A stretch of DNA of 40,510 nt from Methanobrevibacter sp. (GCF_017406825.1 NZ_JAFQXT010000022.1:1-40510); one strand, 5' to 3'; shown: positions 8,439 through 18,671, numbered from the stretch's first letter. The notes: generated from the sequence alone by a model not told the origin. Numbers and translations: made by a program.

Positions 8439-9329
8439 TTACTTCAATATGTCTAATAAATTTATATTCTTATCTCCAAGTTTGCCGTCGAAATTACCTG
8501 CAGATATTCCTATGACCCCTTCGAATTGCAAAGCAGCATCAATTCCTGCCTTAACAGCCTTATTCATGGATTCCTCATCGATTGCATTTATTACAACTTC
8601 AGGAATGTAATTGACACCTTGCGGAACTTTAGATTCCTCACCTAAACGTTCTTTAAGGGAAGGGCAATAAAAATGATTTGTTGTCGGGCCGATTTCCGGG
8701 AAATTGGTTTCCGGTTTTGAGGCTGCAGAACAGATGTCAAATGGTGCTGTTGCACCTTCCACGTTCATTATTGCTTCGATAATGGCGTCACCCGCTTCAA
8801 GGACGGCCTCCTGAGTTTCACATAGATACCAGAAGTTTCCTCCCATGGTCCCGTCATTTATTCTGAATTTCTCTTCAATCTGGAAATCCGGTACTGCGAT
8901 TGGAACATTTATCATCTTCCTTCCATATTCCTCTACGATCCATTCGTATCCGTCACCGCAGTGGCCTACAATATCCATCATTTCAATGTATTCGTCGCTT
9001 TCCTTATCGGAGTAGTCGAAAATACGTGTGAACGGTTTTACCAGAACATCCTGCCTTAATCTGTAGGACAGTTCAAATGCGAATTTCTCCACATCATCTC
9101 CGCCCAACCAATACTGTACAATGGCTCCAAATCTGTTGTCCGGAGTTTGAGATTCGTCTAAAAAGCCTTCGACCCCGCCTTCAACTCTTCCTATAACTGC
9201 ACTTGGAGTTGAAGTTGAATCGTATGCTGCTCTTTTTACAATGGCTTTTGTTGGGCCTGTAATTAAAGCCCGGACGTATTTTCCTTGGAAAGCTTCAAAG
9301 AATGTATCTTCCACTTTATCATAATCCAT
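8439..9329 (-). CDS. ehaS: Formylmethanofuran:tetrahydromethanopterin formyltransferase paralogue (FtrII type), EhaS position
   Basis: 296-residue homologue of Ftr, which moves the formyl group from formylmethanofuran to H4MPT as the second step of methanogenesis from CO2. The family frame is clear: an N-terminal [20 protein letters not shown] segment, a central [17 protein letters not shown], and a C-terminal [18 protein letters not shown]. Compared from memory with canonical Ftr, its N-terminal third is more diverged. It is one gene before the end of eha, directly abutting ehaR and ehaT, so it is probably a specialised or regulatory paralogue, with the main ftr elsewhere in the genome. ATG 9329 has AGGTGT upstream; a GTG at 9338 would destroy that site. 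Confidence 0.87.
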   Translation of the reverse strand: MDYDKVEDTFFEAFQGKYVRALITGPTKAIVKRAAYDSTSTPSAVIGRVEGGVEGFLDESQTPDNRFGAIVQYWLGGDDVEKFAFELSYRLRQDVLVKPFTRIFDYSDKESDEYIEMMDIVGHCGDGYEWIVEEYGRKMINVPIAVPDFQIEEKFRINDGTMGGNFWYLCETQEAVLEAGDAIIEAIMNVEGATAPFDICSAASKPETNFPEIGPTTNHFYCPSLKERLGEESKVPQGVNYIPEVVINAIDEESMNKAVKAGIDAALQFEGVIGISAGNFDGKLGDKNINLLDILK

Positions 9330-9338
9330 TTTTAACAC

Positions 9339-10382
9339 CTAACCTAATCCGCCTATATCCTGACCACGTATGTTATTTCTCATTTCTTTACTGACCTCCA
9401 GTATGCTTTCATAGTTTTCATCGGTTATTATTTTGATTAATGGATAATTGCCAGTGAATACTGAGAAAAACTTATCTTTGATTTTTTCATCAACATTGTA
9501 GTCATCGAATAATTTTTTCAAATCATTTGAACAGTTATAATCATTAATAAACTCTAAAACTTTATTTTTATCATTTTTTGCATATACATCCGCTATGACT
9601 GCAGTAGTTACGGCACTTGGTGAGACAATCGCAATTTCAGCCACTTTTAAAGGATATTCATTTCCATTGAAAGATATGCTTATCCCATTGTTTTTGCGGG
9701 CAAATTCCAATGGTTCGACATCGGTAATGCTATCCCCTATGTAAAGGATTTCGTCAATATTGATGGCATCCTTTTGAATAATCCTATCGATTGCCAGCTT
9801 TTTACCCTGGCCTCCGACAACTTCAACTTCCCTAATTTTTTCGTATATTCCCATTTCTGGAATCCTGTTGAAGAAAATGTCATCGAACAGCTCATAGTCT
9901 TTGGGGTTTTTCAAAATCAAATCCTTGAATTCCATGATTTTTTGAATTTCTTCGCTGTTAAGTTCAAGGCAATCCATATCAACATCAGTGTAATATGTGT
10001 TTTCAAAAGGCAAATCCATATAATTGGAAACCGCTTCAATATATTGGCCATAACTGGTGCTCACGATATATGTATTCATAGCTTCCTTTAAGAATTTCAA
10101 TAGGAATTGTGATTCGCTAACCGCATAAATATTGTTTTGTGAAAAATCAATCAAATCATCATTTGTGAGGTTCTCAACTGCAAAGAATGGCAAAATTAAT
10201 TTCAAGGTATTGCCTGCTTTATAACCCTCTTTTTTTACAATATCCGCCAGATAGTCATCATACAAACTGAGAATCTTGAATAATTCTCCTCCGTTTTCAA
10301 TGAAATTGACTGACAACTCATAAGCGTTATCGTTTAATGTGAGGGGACCTTCACAATCGGTAATGAAAGATTTTTCAAACAT
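9339..10382 (-). CDS. ehaR: HAD-superfamily phosphatase-like protein, EhaR position
   Basis: 347-residue soluble protein of the archaeal HAD hydrolase group found with eha (COG4030-like, from memory). Motif I is DCEGPLT with nucleophile Asp9 and Glu11 in the place of the second Asp. Motif II is in STS at about 108-110, motif III Lys194/195 is in GQGKKLAIDR, and motif IV is GDSITD at 216-221. The whole active-site set is present, so it is likely a working phosphohydrolase, although the Glu in motif I is unusual among HADs. It starts 3 bp after ehaQ and abuts ehaS. Together with the kinase ehaT it forms a kinase/phosphatase pair in the operon. The substrate is unknown. Confidence 0.82.
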   Translation of the reverse strand: MFEKSFITDCEGPLTLNDNAYELSVNFIENGGELFKILSLYDDYLADIVKKEGYKAGNTLKLILPFFAVENLTNDDLIDFSQNNIYAVSESQFLLKFLKEAMNTYIVSTSYGQYIEAVSNYMDLPFENTYYTDVDMDCLELNSEEIQKIMEFKDLILKNPKDYELFDDIFFNRIPEMGIYEKIREVEVVGGQGKKLAIDRIIQKDAINIDEILYIGDSITDVEPLEFARKNNGISISFNGNEYPLKVAEIAIVSPSAVTTAVIADVYAKNDKNKVLEFINDYNCSNDLKKLFDDYNVDEKIKDKFFSVFTGNYPLIKIITDENYESILEVSKEMRNNIRGQDIGGLG

Positions 10383-10385
10383 GAT

Positions 10386-11747
10386 TCACCTGAAATTGAT
10401 TATTCTGATTGCATCCAAAGGACAAATTGCTTCACAATTTCTGCAATAGATGCATTTTTCACTATCGAATTCTATCTTGTCGTCGCCGGTTAACGCCAAA
10501 GCATCAGTCGGACAGTTTTTGACACAAATTGCACATGCTTGGCATTTGTCTTCGGAAAGTGTGAAATCACCCAGCCTTTGTTTGTAGAGATATGATCTTG
10601 CATAATACAGATTTTGATATTTGCTGTAGAAATAATCATCATATGCTCCAATAGCATCGAATTGGCAGGTTTCAACACATTTTCCACAATATATGCAATT
10701 GTTATTGATTCTGATTGGATTTGGACCATCCATTTCTATAGCTTCAACCGGACAGACATTGTAACATTCTCCGCATGCGATACATTTCTTGTCATAAACT
10801 TCAATGTTTCTATCCATCAGGTAGGATCCGACAAGTTCTGTGAACTTATCTATTTCAATGACTGTGTCGAGACTGAGTTTCAGTTCACGCTCCATCATGT
10901 CATTCACTTTGCATTCAATGAAATGCTCAAAGTTTTCATCATTGAATTCCAAAGCGATTTGAGCACCGACTTTCTCTAAAACTTTATTTAAACTGATCAG
11001 GTCAAGAGACAATCTTTTCACGTCATGGTCGACAATGCTGGACACTATATCATAAGACTTTATCTCACTGTACATTTTATATGCTTTTTTACGTGAGGAG
11101 TATCTGATTGCGCCGGAAGGGCATGAATGCATACATTCTTCACATCTTGCACAATATCCTGGGTTGATATAAGGCAATTTATTGGTTCTGCCCACATTAA
11201 TTGCACCCATTGATGGACATACCCTTGTACAGGTCATACAACCTATACAGTTATCCTGATTGATGACAACGGCTTTACCTCCTTTAACAGTTTTTGGAAG
11301 CAACTCGCCATACTTGATTGCATCTGTAGGGCAAACTCTGAAGCAGTATCCGCATCTGACACATGTGTCCTTATCTATTTCACTGTGCGGTTCGTGAGTT
11401 CCGTCGGCAACTATATGGATTGAACCGTTCTTACATGCCTGAACACATGCTCCGCATGCCTTGCATAATTTAGTGTTGATGTTTGGAACATTTTCCTTTA
11501 ACGGAGGGTCCATTTTTACATCTAATGATAACGCATCATAAGGACAAGCATTACGACATAATACGCAACCAAAACATGTGGTTCTTAATTTTATAAGATT
11601 ATCTGATTTATCCAAGTAAATCGCATCAATAGGGCATGATTCAAGGCATGGCTTGTCTTTACAGTCAGCGCATTTTGTATGGTCGACAATGTAGTCAACG
11701 TCAACATGCCTCAATGGTCTTGGTGTTTTAGTAAAACTATCAATCAT
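10386..11747 (-). CDS. ehaQ: EhaQ, polyferredoxin with ten 4Fe-4S motifs
   Basis: 453-residue polyferredoxin. I count ten cysteine motifs: six in the first 235 residues, the first being the variant CADCKDKPCLESCP, then a cysteine-poor region of about 100 residues, then four more to the C-terminus. Ten [4Fe-4S] clusters is the number described for the larger eha polyferredoxin. It should pass electrons between the hydrogenase module and ferredoxin-using enzymes such as formylmethanofuran dehydrogenase. The start is set at ATG 11747, which has GGAGTGAG upstream; a GTG at 11756 overlapping the ehaP stop would remove that site. It is transcribed in the middle of eha. Confidence 0.93.
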   Translation of the reverse strand: MIDSFTKTPRPLRHVDVDYIVDHTKCADCKDKPCLESCPIDAIYLDKSDNLIKLRTTCFGCVLCRNACPYDALSLDVKMDPPLKENVPNINTKLCKACGACVQACKNGSIHIVADGTHEPHSEIDKDTCVRCGYCFRVCPTDAIKYGELLPKTVKGGKAVVINQDNCIGCMTCTRVCPSMGAINVGRTNKLPYINPGYCARCEECMHSCPSGAIRYSSRKKAYKMYSEIKSYDIVSSIVDHDVKRLSLDLISLNKVLEKVGAQIALEFNDENFEHFIECKVNDMMERELKLSLDTVIEIDKFTELVGSYLMDRNIEVYDKKCIACGECYNVCPVEAIEMDGPNPIRINNNCIYCGKCVETCQFDAIGAYDDYFYSKYQNLYYARSYLYKQRLGDFTLSEDKCQACAICVKNCPTDALALTGDDKIEFDSEKCIYCRNCEAICPLDAIRIINFR

Positions 11748-11752
11748 AACAC

Positions 11753-12781
11753 TCACTCCATAAATAAATCATCATTCAGATTAGATGCCTTTACAGTAAT
11801 GTGAATATTCTCGCCGTCATCAAGTGAAAACTTGGATATGAAGTATTTGATTACTGAAAACGGACAGGTCTGGTAACAAATACTGCATCGCAAACATCTA
11901 TTTTTATCTCTAACAATCGTATCTTCTTTTTCATCGAATGAAATACATCCGGTTGGACAATCAGGGATGCATAACTGGCATTTTTTACAGTTTTCCCCAT
12001 CCCAGTCAATAATCCTAATCTTAAGTCTGTTGACAGCATTGGTTATGATTTCCAAAGCTATCTCGTCATCAGGAATGATTTTCAATGCTTTATCCCATAT
12101 ATCGGATAACGGCACATCATACTGCAGGAGGTCATTTTTCTCCAAAGACCTCAAATCCTCTTCCTTGGAGTTGATGTAATCCTCAAGATAGTTTACACAT
12201 AAGAGAATCAAATCCTTTTGGTCTTGCAGATTATCGACAAACACGGCTTTCATAGCGCCGTTTACAGGACAAACGTCGACACAATCACCGCAGGAAATAC
12301 ATTTGAGCTGATCCACAACAACTTTTCCGTCAATTTCGCTAATTGCCTCCACAGGACATTGCTTCAAGCATTTTTTACATTTAATACATAAATAATCGTC
12401 AACCAAATATTGTCTTTTTGACGGAATAATATTGAATTCCGGTAAAATCAAATGATTCAAACCGCATTCCAATGTTTTTGGGTCTGTCGGGCAAACCTCA
12501 GCACAAAAACCGCAGCGGATACAGGCGCCCAATTTAATTACAGGATATGTGAATCCCTCACCGCTTTCGGTATCCTCATCACGAATCAACTTAATCGCAT
12601 TAGGTGAAGGGCAGGAAGCAATGCATGCTCCGCATCCTATACAGTATTCCTTGTTGACTTTTGGGAAATCTCTAAAACGTTCCGGCTTTTCGGATATTTC
12701 CGGTTCTGATTTTGCATTTGCAAATGCATCCGCCCAGGCTCTTCTGGCAAAATTATAAACATACCACATGAGTGAGGACAT
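11753..12781 (-). CDS. ehaP: EhaP, polyferredoxin with six 4Fe-4S motifs
   Basis: 342-residue iron-sulfur protein. Six cysteine motifs are visible: CIGCGACIASCP, CIRCGFCAEVCP, CIKCKKCLKQCP, CISCGDCVDVCP, CKKCQLCIPDCP and CLRCSICYQTCP. This is exactly the six-cluster polyferredoxin described for eha. The first four lie within residues 45-165 and the last two near 270-310, separated by an acidic cysteine-free linker. It is the likely electron relay from the [NiFe] module at the membrane to EhaQ and soluble ferredoxin. It directly abuts the large-subunit gene, with GGTGATataaATG as translation signal. Confidence 0.93.
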   Translation of the reverse strand: MSSLMWYVYNFARRAWADAFANAKSEPEISEKPERFRDFPKVNKEYCIGCGACIASCPSPNAIKLIRDEDTESGEGFTYPVIKLGACIRCGFCAEVCPTDPKTLECGLNHLILPEFNIIPSKRQYLVDDYLCIKCKKCLKQCPVEAISEIDGKVVVDQLKCISCGDCVDVCPVNGAMKAVFVDNLQDQKDLILLCVNYLEDYINSKEEDLRSLEKNDLLQYDVPLSDIWDKALKIIPDDEIALEIITNAVNRLKIRIIDWDGENCKKCQLCIPDCPTGCISFDEKEDTIVRDKNRCLRCSICYQTCPFSVIKYFISKFSLDDGENIHITVKASNLNDDLFME

Positions 12782-13906
12782 TTATATCACCTCATCCCAA
12801 TTTTTTATTACTGTTTTGCCGGCCTTGTTGGTTATGGCCACTCTTTCGGCACATGCCACACAAGGGTCGCTTGTTGCATAGGTGGCTACAGCATCTGCAA
12901 CAGTAGGAACATCACGAATCATGTATTTTGCACATGAATCCATATTTGGAATACTTGGAGTTCTGATTGAAATATTTTTAATCAGATTGCCATTGGTTTC
13001 AATCATGTAAGTAACTTCACCACGGGGAGCCTCATTTTTACGCATTGCATAGCCGGATTTGATTTCAGCGGGAGTACGGACTTCACCATCAGGCATGTTT
13101 TCAATGGCTTGCCTGACTAAGCTTATAGATTCTGGTATTTCATCAAATCTAGTTAATGTTCTTGCGTAGTTATCTCCTTCGGTTCTTCTGATTACTTTAA
13201 AATCGAAATAATCGTCATAAGTGTAGTGTCCTACACGATAATCTTCTTTAACGCCAGATGCTCTTCCTATAGGGCCTACTGCACGACCTTTAATCGCTTC
13301 TTTTTTAGACATGTATCCTATTCCTTTACATCTTAAGGCCAATGCCGGACCTTCCGCAAACAGCGCACGGGTAGTTTCAAATTCATCTTCAATGATTTTG
13401 AGATTGTCTAGAATCGGTTTGAAATGGCGTTCATCAGCATCCATTCTAACACCGCCAACTACATTCCAACCCATATTAACCCTATTACCTGTCAAAAGTT
13501 CAATTGAATCCATAGCATATTCCCTTAACTCCAGAACTTTCATGAACAGTGTTTCATGATCCATTGACTTGAAAAATGTGGAATTTCCCAATAAATGACT
13601 CTGAATTCTGTCCAACTCGTTGGCAATTACTCTTAAAAATTGAGCTCTTGGAGGTACGTCAACACCTGAAATTTGCTCAATAGTTTCTGCAAAGGTTTGT
13701 GTGTGCTCATATGAGCATATTCCACATACTCTTTCAGACAGGTATATTGCCTTTTGCCAGGTTTTTCCTTCCATTATCTTCTCGATTCCCCTATGGACAT
13801 AACCATATTCAATTTCAGCTTTAACTACTCTTTCTCCTTCAGTTTGCAATTTCAATCTGATAGGTTCCTTTAAAGCTGGGTGAATCGGACCAATAGGCAC
13901 TATCAT
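12782..13906 (-). CDS. ehaO: EhaO, [NiFe] hydrogenase large subunit
   Basis: 374-residue catalytic subunit of energy-converting hydrogenase A, homologous to NuoD and to the group 4 [NiFe] large subunits. The N-terminal nickel motif is [11 protein letters not shown], with Cys61 and Cys64 and His68. The C-terminal motif is DPCVACAER, with Cys349 and Cys352. All four nickel ligands are therefore intact. About 20 residues follow the second motif, as in group 4 enzymes without a cleaved C-terminal tail. The gene overlaps the small subunit by 4 bp (ATGA) and has a GGAGGGAG site. It oxidises H2 and, driven by the ion gradient, reduces low-potential ferredoxin. Confidence 0.96.
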   Translation of the reverse strand: MIVPIGPIHPALKEPIRLKLQTEGERVVKAEIEYGYVHRGIEKIMEGKTWQKAIYLSERVCGICSYEHTQTFAETIEQISGVDVPPRAQFLRVIANELDRIQSHLLGNSTFFKSMDHETLFMKVLELREYAMDSIELLTGNRVNMGWNVVGGVRMDADERHFKPILDNLKIIEDEFETTRALFAEGPALALRCKGIGYMSKKEAIKGRAVGPIGRASGVKEDYRVGHYTYDDYFDFKVIRRTEGDNYARTLTRFDEIPESISLVRQAIENMPDGEVRTPAEIKSGYAMRKNEAPRGEVTYMIETNGNLIKNISIRTPSIPNMDSCAKYMIRDVPTVADAVATYATSDPCVACAERVAITNKAGKTVIKNWDEVI

Positions 13907-14352
13907 TTTTGCTCCCTCCCACGATCAGCAATAGCTTGTGGTCCAACAGCCAAGATGGCCTCCAATATCTCATTAGGCCTTGGCGGACATCCTGGAATTT
14001 CTGCAGCAACAGGGATGAAATTGGATGCGGGTGCATTTACATGACCCCCTTCCTGATTGAATACATCGCCTGATATCGGGCAGTTTCCAACAGCTACGGC
14101 TATTTTCGGTTCAGGAGCCTTGTCATAAATTCTCTTTAAGTTGTCCTTCCATTGTTCGGTGACCGCACCGGTCAACAATAGGACGTCAGCTTCACGAGGA
14201 TTATTGTGAACATAAATACCATATTGCTCAAGGTCGTATCTTGGAGACAACAGCGCAACACATTCTACGTCACAGCCATTGCATCCGCCACAATTGACGA
14301 TACAGACGTGAATTGAGCTTTTTCTCACAACATCCTTAATAGCATCTAACAT
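13903..14352 (-). CDS. ehaN: EhaN, [NiFe] hydrogenase small subunit
   Basis: 149-residue NuoB-like subunit carrying the proximal [4Fe-4S] cluster next to the nickel site. The cysteine pattern is CGGCNGC (Cys21/24/27) with Cys31, then GNCPISG (Cys91) and GCPPRP (Cys122). This matches the compact group 4 small subunits, which hold a single cluster and have no signal peptide. It ends in a 4-bp overlap with ehaO, implying coupled translation, and begins 34 bp after ehaM with a GAGGGAG site. That gap is the longest between the preceding eha genes. Confidence 0.95.
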   Translation of the reverse strand: MLDAIKDVVRKSSIHVCIVNCGGCNGCDVECVALLSPRYDLEQYGIYVHNNPREADVLLLTGAVTEQWKDNLKRIYDKAPEPKIAVAVGNCPISGDVFNQEGGHVNAPASNFIPVAAEIPGCPPRPNEILEAILAVGPQAIADRGREQK

Positions 14353-14386
14353 TGTACTCCCTCTCTTTTTTAATAATCTGATAAAC

Positions 14387-14785
14387 TTAATATATTGCTT
14401 GCTTTTTTAACAGTTCAAATATTTCTAACTGGCCTTCCTTCAAGGCCTCCTCATAAGATTTGCCGTTTTTTACTTCATTGACAATTTTCATTTTTAGATT
14501 TTTGGCGTCTTCTCTTGATATCAGTTCCAAAGTGTCAGTAAACCAGCACAACCGTAAATCGGCATTTAATTTCTGGTATAGGCAGATATCCTGTGCCGTT
14601 TCAAATGTGGCATGCAATGCTTCAAGAGATGACATGTCCAATGAATTGAACAGGACTTCCTCCAGTTCGTCAACAGTACAATCAAAATCCTTGGAAAGTG
14701 GAACTATAATGTCTCTCTGCCAAGCATAACTTTTTATTATTCTTTTCTGCATTAATCTTAATTTAGCATCATCATCCATTTCCAT
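14387..14785 (-). CDS. ehaM: EhaM, hydrophilic subunit of energy-converting hydrogenase A
   Basis: About 132-residue soluble protein, helix-rich and charged, with no membrane segment and few cysteines. It belongs to a small methanogen-specific family (DUF1959, from memory). It is the only hydrophilic product between the membrane block (ehaA-L) and the hydrogenase module, so it may help dock the soluble arm. This is position-based inference. The start is uncertain: ATG 14785 and ATG 14778 are both possible, and a GTG at 14788 is less likely. It follows ehaL with almost no gap. Confidence 0.85.
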   Translation of the reverse strand: MEMDDDAKLRLMQKRIIKSYAWQRDIIVPLSKDFDCTVDELEEVLFNSLDMSSLEALHATFETAQDICLYQKLNADLRLCWFTDTLELISREDAKNLKMKIVNEVKNGKSYEEALKEGQLEIFELLKKQAIY

Positions 14786-14789
14786 CACA

Positions 14790-15092
14790 TCATACTGAAC
14801 ATTTTAAAACCAAATATACAATAATAGCAATAATCAAACCTAATGCAGTTTCCTTTCTACCGTATCCCGGTCTTTCACCCATTACGAATCCTGCAAGGAG
14901 AAAACCGATTGCTGATAGAATAATATTGCCTGAACAGAATCCCAAAACCCATCCGATAATTGAAATTATTGCGAACGGAACATTGAATTCAGTCACTGCG
15001 ACAAATGGTTCGCCATGCTGCTTGTAACTGTAGACCAAACCCAAAATGGATCCTACTGCAAATGCAAGTATGTAAATCATATAATCTAACAT
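14790..15092 (-). CDS. ehaL: EhaL, small membrane subunit
   Basis: 100-residue hydrophobic protein with about three membrane helices, the first at residues 2-22 and others at 35-55 and 75-98. It has no motif with a known function. It lies 9 bp after ehaK, and GGAGATTATTATG gives a clear start. The identity rests on position between ehaK and ehaM in a cluster with the full eha order. It would be part of the membrane arm. Confidence 0.85.
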   Translation of the reverse strand: MLDYMIYILAFAVGSILGLVYSYKQHGEPFVAVTEFNVPFAIISIIGWVLGFCSGNIILSAIGFLLAGFVMGERPGYGRKETALGLIIAIIVYLVLKCSV

Positions 15093-15101
15093 AATAATCT
15101 C

Positions 15102-15356
15102 CTACATTGGTTTATAAAGCAATATGAATGAACAAATTATTGCTATAAATGTTATTGCAAAACATATTTTCTCTATACTTTCTATCTTATGTGAAAAATT
15201 ACCCTTTGAAAGCAATACGAATATTGCCATAATAATTCCAATAATAACAATCGGAGCAATGAGATATGAATGCAAAGCGGTTGTTAACAGGCCAACAACT
15301 ATTATTCCGATAGCTACCAATGCTGTAAAGTAAACAATTACATCTTCACTATTCAT
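15102..15356 (-). CDS. ehaK: EhaK, small membrane subunit
   Basis: 84-residue hydrophobic protein with three predicted helices (about 8-28, 30-48 and 62-82), separated by a short charged loop containing SHKIESIEK. It overlaps the end of ehaJ by 4 bp, with GGAGTGG four bases before the ATG. Named by position in the conserved cluster. Likely a structural piece of the membrane arm; no active residues can be assigned. Confidence 0.85.
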   Translation of the reverse strand: MNSEDVIVYFTALVAIGIIVVGLLTTALHSYLIAPIVIIGIIMAIFVLLSKGNFSHKIESIEKICFAITFIAIICSFILLYKPM

Positions 15357-16225
15357 GCTACCACTCCTGTAAATATCATTAATACTGTTCCAAAGAAGCA
15401 GATTGCTCCAATGGTAATTTGAGTCATGACTGAATGGTTCGGGCTTAACAGAGGAGTTGCCGCATTAATGAATCCTGTAATGAATGAAATCGCAATCATT
15501 CCAACCAAATATCCAACAGCAGTTAGCGGACCGAAGAATATTGTCAGGAATACCCAAAGCATAACATACCATGCAATTGACTCTGAAAATAACATGAATC
15601 CCCTTAAAAATCCGAAGTGTTCGGTTTCAAAACCTGAAATTAAAGCCTTGTCCTTAGTTATCGCAAACGGAGAGTACGGGGATTTTGTAATAATTAACAT
15701 GAAAAACATCAAAGCCGCAAGCGGAATTGAAAATATTAACGGACCATGGACTGACTGGTATGCAATAATTTCTCCAATGTTCATTGTACCTGTTACCAGA
15801 TATACAAATACGATTGCAGCAAATAAAGGAAGTTCAGTTGCCGCTGAAAGTACTGCTCTTACACAACTCAGTTTACCGTATGGTGAACCTGAACTTGATC
15901 CGGAGTTATGCTCAACAATCTTATAAACCGCATAAACGCCGAATAATATCAATAATGAATCATGGGCCACAGGACCGACAATAACACCGACAATCCATAT
16001 TAAGGCCAAAATGAAAACAATGCCTATATAAAATACTTTGGACACTGTTTTTGGGATTGCTGTCTCCTTAAAGAAGAATTTCAAAGAGTGTATCAAATGC
16101 TGGACAATAGGTGGTCCCGGACGTTTCTGTACACGTGCCATTACTTTCCTGTGCAAACCTAAAAGCAGGCTTCCTGCAAGAAAAGCAATAACAACATTTA
16201 TTAAAATATCAGCCATCAAATTCAT
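15353..16225 (-). CDS. ehaJ: EhaJ, NuoH-like membrane subunit
   Basis: 290-residue polytopic protein homologous to NuoH/complex I subunit 1, the membrane anchor that couples the hydrogenase module to ion translocation. The diagnostic cytoplasmic loop [12 protein letters not shown] is at about residues 31-42. The acidic loop TELPLFAAI and the SGFETEH segment near residue 200 match the conserved acidic residues of NuoH. About eight helices are visible. GGTGGtattATG marks the start. It overlaps ehaK by 4 bp and follows ehaI by 9 bp. Confidence 0.93.
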   Translation of the reverse strand: MNLMADILINVVIAFLAGSLLLGLHRKVMARVQKRPGPPIVQHLIHSLKFFFKETAIPKTVSKVFYIGIVFILALIWIVGVIVGPVAHDSLLILFGVYAVYKIVEHNSGSSSGSPYGKLSCVRAVLSAATELPLFAAIVFVYLVTGTMNIGEIIAYQSVHGPLIFSIPLAALMFFMLIITKSPYSPFAITKDKALISGFETEHFGFLRGFMLFSESIAWYVMLWVFLTIFFGPLTAVGYLVGMIAISFITGFINAATPLLSPNHSVMTQITIGAICFFGTVLMIFTGVVA

Positions 16226-16234
16226 AATACCACC

Positions 16235-16450
16235 CTAATACCCGGTAAACGGTTCCCTCACTCTTTCTTCTGCATCTTCAGGTTTTGGTTTGGCCATTGT
16301 CAATAAGCCCAAAGCTAAAACCCATGCCGGAATGCCAAATATGGCCACAGTATAAACTATCCATGCTTCAAAATCCACCACCAGGCATGCAAGAATAGCT
16401 ATTGTTGATAAAACCAATAATATTATACATGTAATCTTTTGATTAACCAT
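16235..16450 (-). CDS. ehaI: EhaI, small membrane subunit
   Basis: 71-residue protein with two hydrophobic helices (about 6-23 and 27-50) and an acidic, proline-containing tail ending REPFTGY. I set the start at ATG 16450, preceded by GTGAGAGT. An upstream ATG at 16498 would run 41 bp into ehaH and add a cysteine- and tyrosine-rich stretch unlike a membrane subunit. Named by position; membrane arm role inferred. Confidence 0.82.
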   Translation of the reverse strand: MVNQKITCIILLVLSTIAILACLVVDFEAWIVYTVAIFGIPAWVLALGLLTMAKPKPEDAEERVREPFTGY

Positions 16451-16457
16451 ACTCTCA

Positions 16458-17129
16458 CTACCACAATACCAATAATAATATTTCAACAGCTCTAACAATA
16501 ATAAACAATGAACTTAAGTGAATGATAACAATATATGGAGATCCGGCAGTCCTGAACATTTCAGCCTTGCTTGCAAAGAACGGTGCCACTCCGCTTTCAC
16601 CTAAAATACCTATCAGCATGAGCACAGCACCAAATACCACCATAGGACTAGCAGGCATTTGAGACAATACTGCAAGGGATAATGTGCCTGTTGCCGCAAG
16701 AATTATGGCTGCCCCGCCGAATAAAGGCAAACTGCACATCATGGCTATCAAACCGTAGTTGAATGCGGAATTCAATACGCTAGTCTGTTTTACTGCTGAG
16801 ACTATACCGATGTTTAAAATACCCACCAAAGCCATGAACAGTGTGAAGTTGAACAAATCTCCTGTAATCATCGCTCCAGCGGATGCGATACCACATATTA
16901 TTGATAAGAATCTTCTTTGTTTAAGCTCTTTTTGACCTACCTTAACTTCAGTATTATATAAATAATGCATTGTAGCTTCAACTTGAGTTTCAGGTTTACT
17001 TAAGGCAATCAGTGCAGTGAATCCAAGTAAAACCGCAAACAGGAACAAATTGAATGGGGTTAAATACAATACAATGTCCCCAAGAGGGATTGTTCCGAGC
17101 AAATTTCCACCAAGTGTAACGAAATCCAT
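16458..17129 (-). CDS. ehaH: EhaH, NuoL/M/N-like ion-pump subunit (short)
   Basis: 223-residue membrane protein with about six helices. It resembles the core of the antiporter-like NuoL/M/N subunits: [29 protein letters not shown] looks like their conserved central helices, and Lys residues within helices (for example K122 region and SKAEMF) could take part in proton transfer. It is less than half the length of NuoL, as known for this subunit in eha. GGTGAGaaaATG sets the start, and the gap to ehaG is 8 bp. Confidence 0.88.
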   Translation of the reverse strand: MDFVTLGGNLLGTIPLGDIVLYLTPFNLFLFAVLLGFTALIALSKPETQVEATMHYLYNTEVKVGQKELKQRRFLSIICGIASAGAMITGDLFNFTLFMALVGILNIGIVSAVKQTSVLNSAFNYGLIAMMCSLPLFGGAAIILAATGTLSLAVLSQMPASPMVVFGAVLMLIGILGESGVAPFFASKAEMFRTAGSPYIVIIHLSSLFIIVRAVEILLLVLW

Positions 17130-17137
17130 TTTCTCAC

Positions 17138-17821
17138 CTACTCATTATCAATGTCCTCTCTCATAAGCAGGCCTATTAAACCCACTTTGGAAGCTACTTT
17201 CAGTAATAATCCGCATGCTGCCAAGAATAGACTCAATAACCAATATTGCGGAGTTATAAAAAACAATAGGAAACCTATTATCCATAAACACCATGCAATA
17301 CCGGAAACACCGGCTATGCCATCCAGCATCAATACCGGAAGTCCTCTTGCTTTTTTGGATAATGCATATAATACTATTCCTCCGCCAGCTACTGCTCCAC
17401 CAGTAAAACCAGTGAGGAAAATTCCATAACCTATCAAGACTATTGCAATAAAATTAGGTGCAGTAGTCATAATTTCCATGTCTAAAGAGAATGCCTGCGG
17501 GAAAATTGAAGAGGATTTGGTTAAATTAGCTCTTGGATCCTGTTCAATCTTTCGCATTTCCCTTGTAATCAGAATTTCTGAAATGGCCAGGGTTTCGGCA
17601 AGTTCAACTACCAAACCCGGCAAAATCAACGCTTCCGCCAAATCCGTTCCGACTGCGGAAACGACAAATATCATTGCCAGACCAACTATGTCTGTCAGGA
17701 TGAGAATATGCAATTCCCTTCTGTTGATTGCAATTGCCATGGTTCCAATGAAACCTACAATCAAACCAGCGTAAATCGCTGGTAGATACATGCTAATAAA
17801 CTCTTGAGGAACATATATCAT
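17138..17821 (-). CDS. ehaG: EhaG, membrane subunit
   Basis: 227-residue protein with two membrane blocks: about three helices in residues 10-85 and four in 130-215, joined by a hydrophilic segment with [15 protein letters not shown]. The first block carries intramembrane acidic residues ([14 protein letters not shown]), a feature of NuoK-like subunits and a possible proton path; that comparison is mine. Its ATG shares one base with the ehaF stop (ATGA-type junction), so translation is coupled. Confidence 0.85.
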   Translation of the reverse strand: MIYVPQEFISMYLPAIYAGLIVGFIGTMAIAINRRELHILILTDIVGLAMIFVVSAVGTDLAEALILPGLVVELAETLAISEILITREMRKIEQDPRANLTKSSSIFPQAFSLDMEIMTTAPNFIAIVLIGYGIFLTGFTGGAVAGGGIVLYALSKKARGLPVLMLDGIAGVSGIAWCLWIIGFLLFFITPQYWLLSLFLAACGLLLKVASKVGLIGLLMREDIDNE

Positions 17822-18414
17822 CAGTTATCCCTCCTCAATTGTTTTGACCTTGCCTTGGCATCATTGGCCCTGATTTGACTGGCCACTTTTGCTGAATCGT
17901 CAATGGCCTTTTTCACATCTTTTTTAATTTCATCCTCATCATTTTTTCTATTCATTGTATAGTTAACTGATAACCATGAAGCGATGATGAATGACATCAT
18001 CAAAATGCTGGATTCGAGTATTGTATCAAAACCTCTTGTATAGTACAGTATTTCATCTATAAGTCCTCCTGGAGATGAATAGATTGATGTACCGAAATAA
18101 GGCGATACTGAAGATACCCACTGCGCCAGCGGCGACATGTATCCTGTAATCATTCCCAGACTGTCAGCATTGTCAGGATATTGGGGATTTATTTCACCTG
18201 CTTCCTTCAAAGGTTCGCCTCCCCTATCATAAGGCGCAATAGCCAGACCGTCATCTATCTGCTCCTGCGGAGCCGGCCTGACATATAACTGATCTGGATT
18301 TAATGCTAAAGGCACAATTAAACCCACTATTAAAATAATTCCTAGGCTAAATGCAAAAAGGCGAGGAATGTTTTTTGGTTCTGCCAGTTTATTCCATAAG
18401 ACTCCAATCCTCAT
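17821..18414 (-). CDS. ehaF: EhaF, membrane subunit with extracytoplasmic loop
   Basis: 197-residue protein with one helix at about 20-40, a long polar loop rich in Pro/Tyr/Gly (about 42-125) and a second helix around 130-150. It ends in a very charged Lys/Asp/Arg tail (residues 153-197). The topology suggests a loop outside the membrane and a cytoplasmic tail that could contact the soluble arm. It overlaps ehaE by 4 bp and ehaG by one base. Named by position. Confidence 0.83.
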   Translation of the reverse strand: MRIGVLWNKLAEPKNIPRLFAFSLGIILIVGLIVPLALNPDQLYVRPAPQEQIDDGLAIAPYDRGGEPLKEAGEINPQYPDNADSLGMITGYMSPLAQWVSSVSPYFGTSIYSSPGGLIDEILYYTRGFDTILESSILMMSFIIASWLSVNYTMNRKNDEDEIKKDVKKAIDDSAKVASQIRANDAKARSKQLRRDN

Positions 18415-18671
18415 ACATCTGCCCCCATCTCTTCTAAACGAATAATGGCTCTAAATAAGATTAATGTGATGATTACGGTTGTTGCCAGTAATGTCAATAA
18501 AGCCAATACGTGATTGTAACATAATAAAACCAGACAAACTCCAATTGAAGCTACTTCAGTATTGAATGTCCTAATAACGGGGTCATTGACTCCCGGACCC
18601 CATGCAGTGGCAATACTTCCCACAATAGCTAAAAATATTCCGAAATAGAAGAATAATGATACGCTAATCAT
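18411..18671 (-). CDS. ehaE: EhaE, small membrane subunit
   Basis: 86-residue protein with three hydrophobic stretches (about 3-23, 40-60 and 58-76) and a short acidic C-terminus. The [22 protein letters not shown] segment links helices one and two. It overlaps ehaD by 8 bp and ehaF by 4 bp, so translation is strongly coupled. Named from its place in the cluster. Confidence 0.84.
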   Translation of the reverse strand: MISVSLFFYFGIFLAIVGSIATAWGPGVNDPVIRTFNTEVASIGVCLVLLCYNHVLALLTLLATTVIITLILFRAIIRLEEMGADV

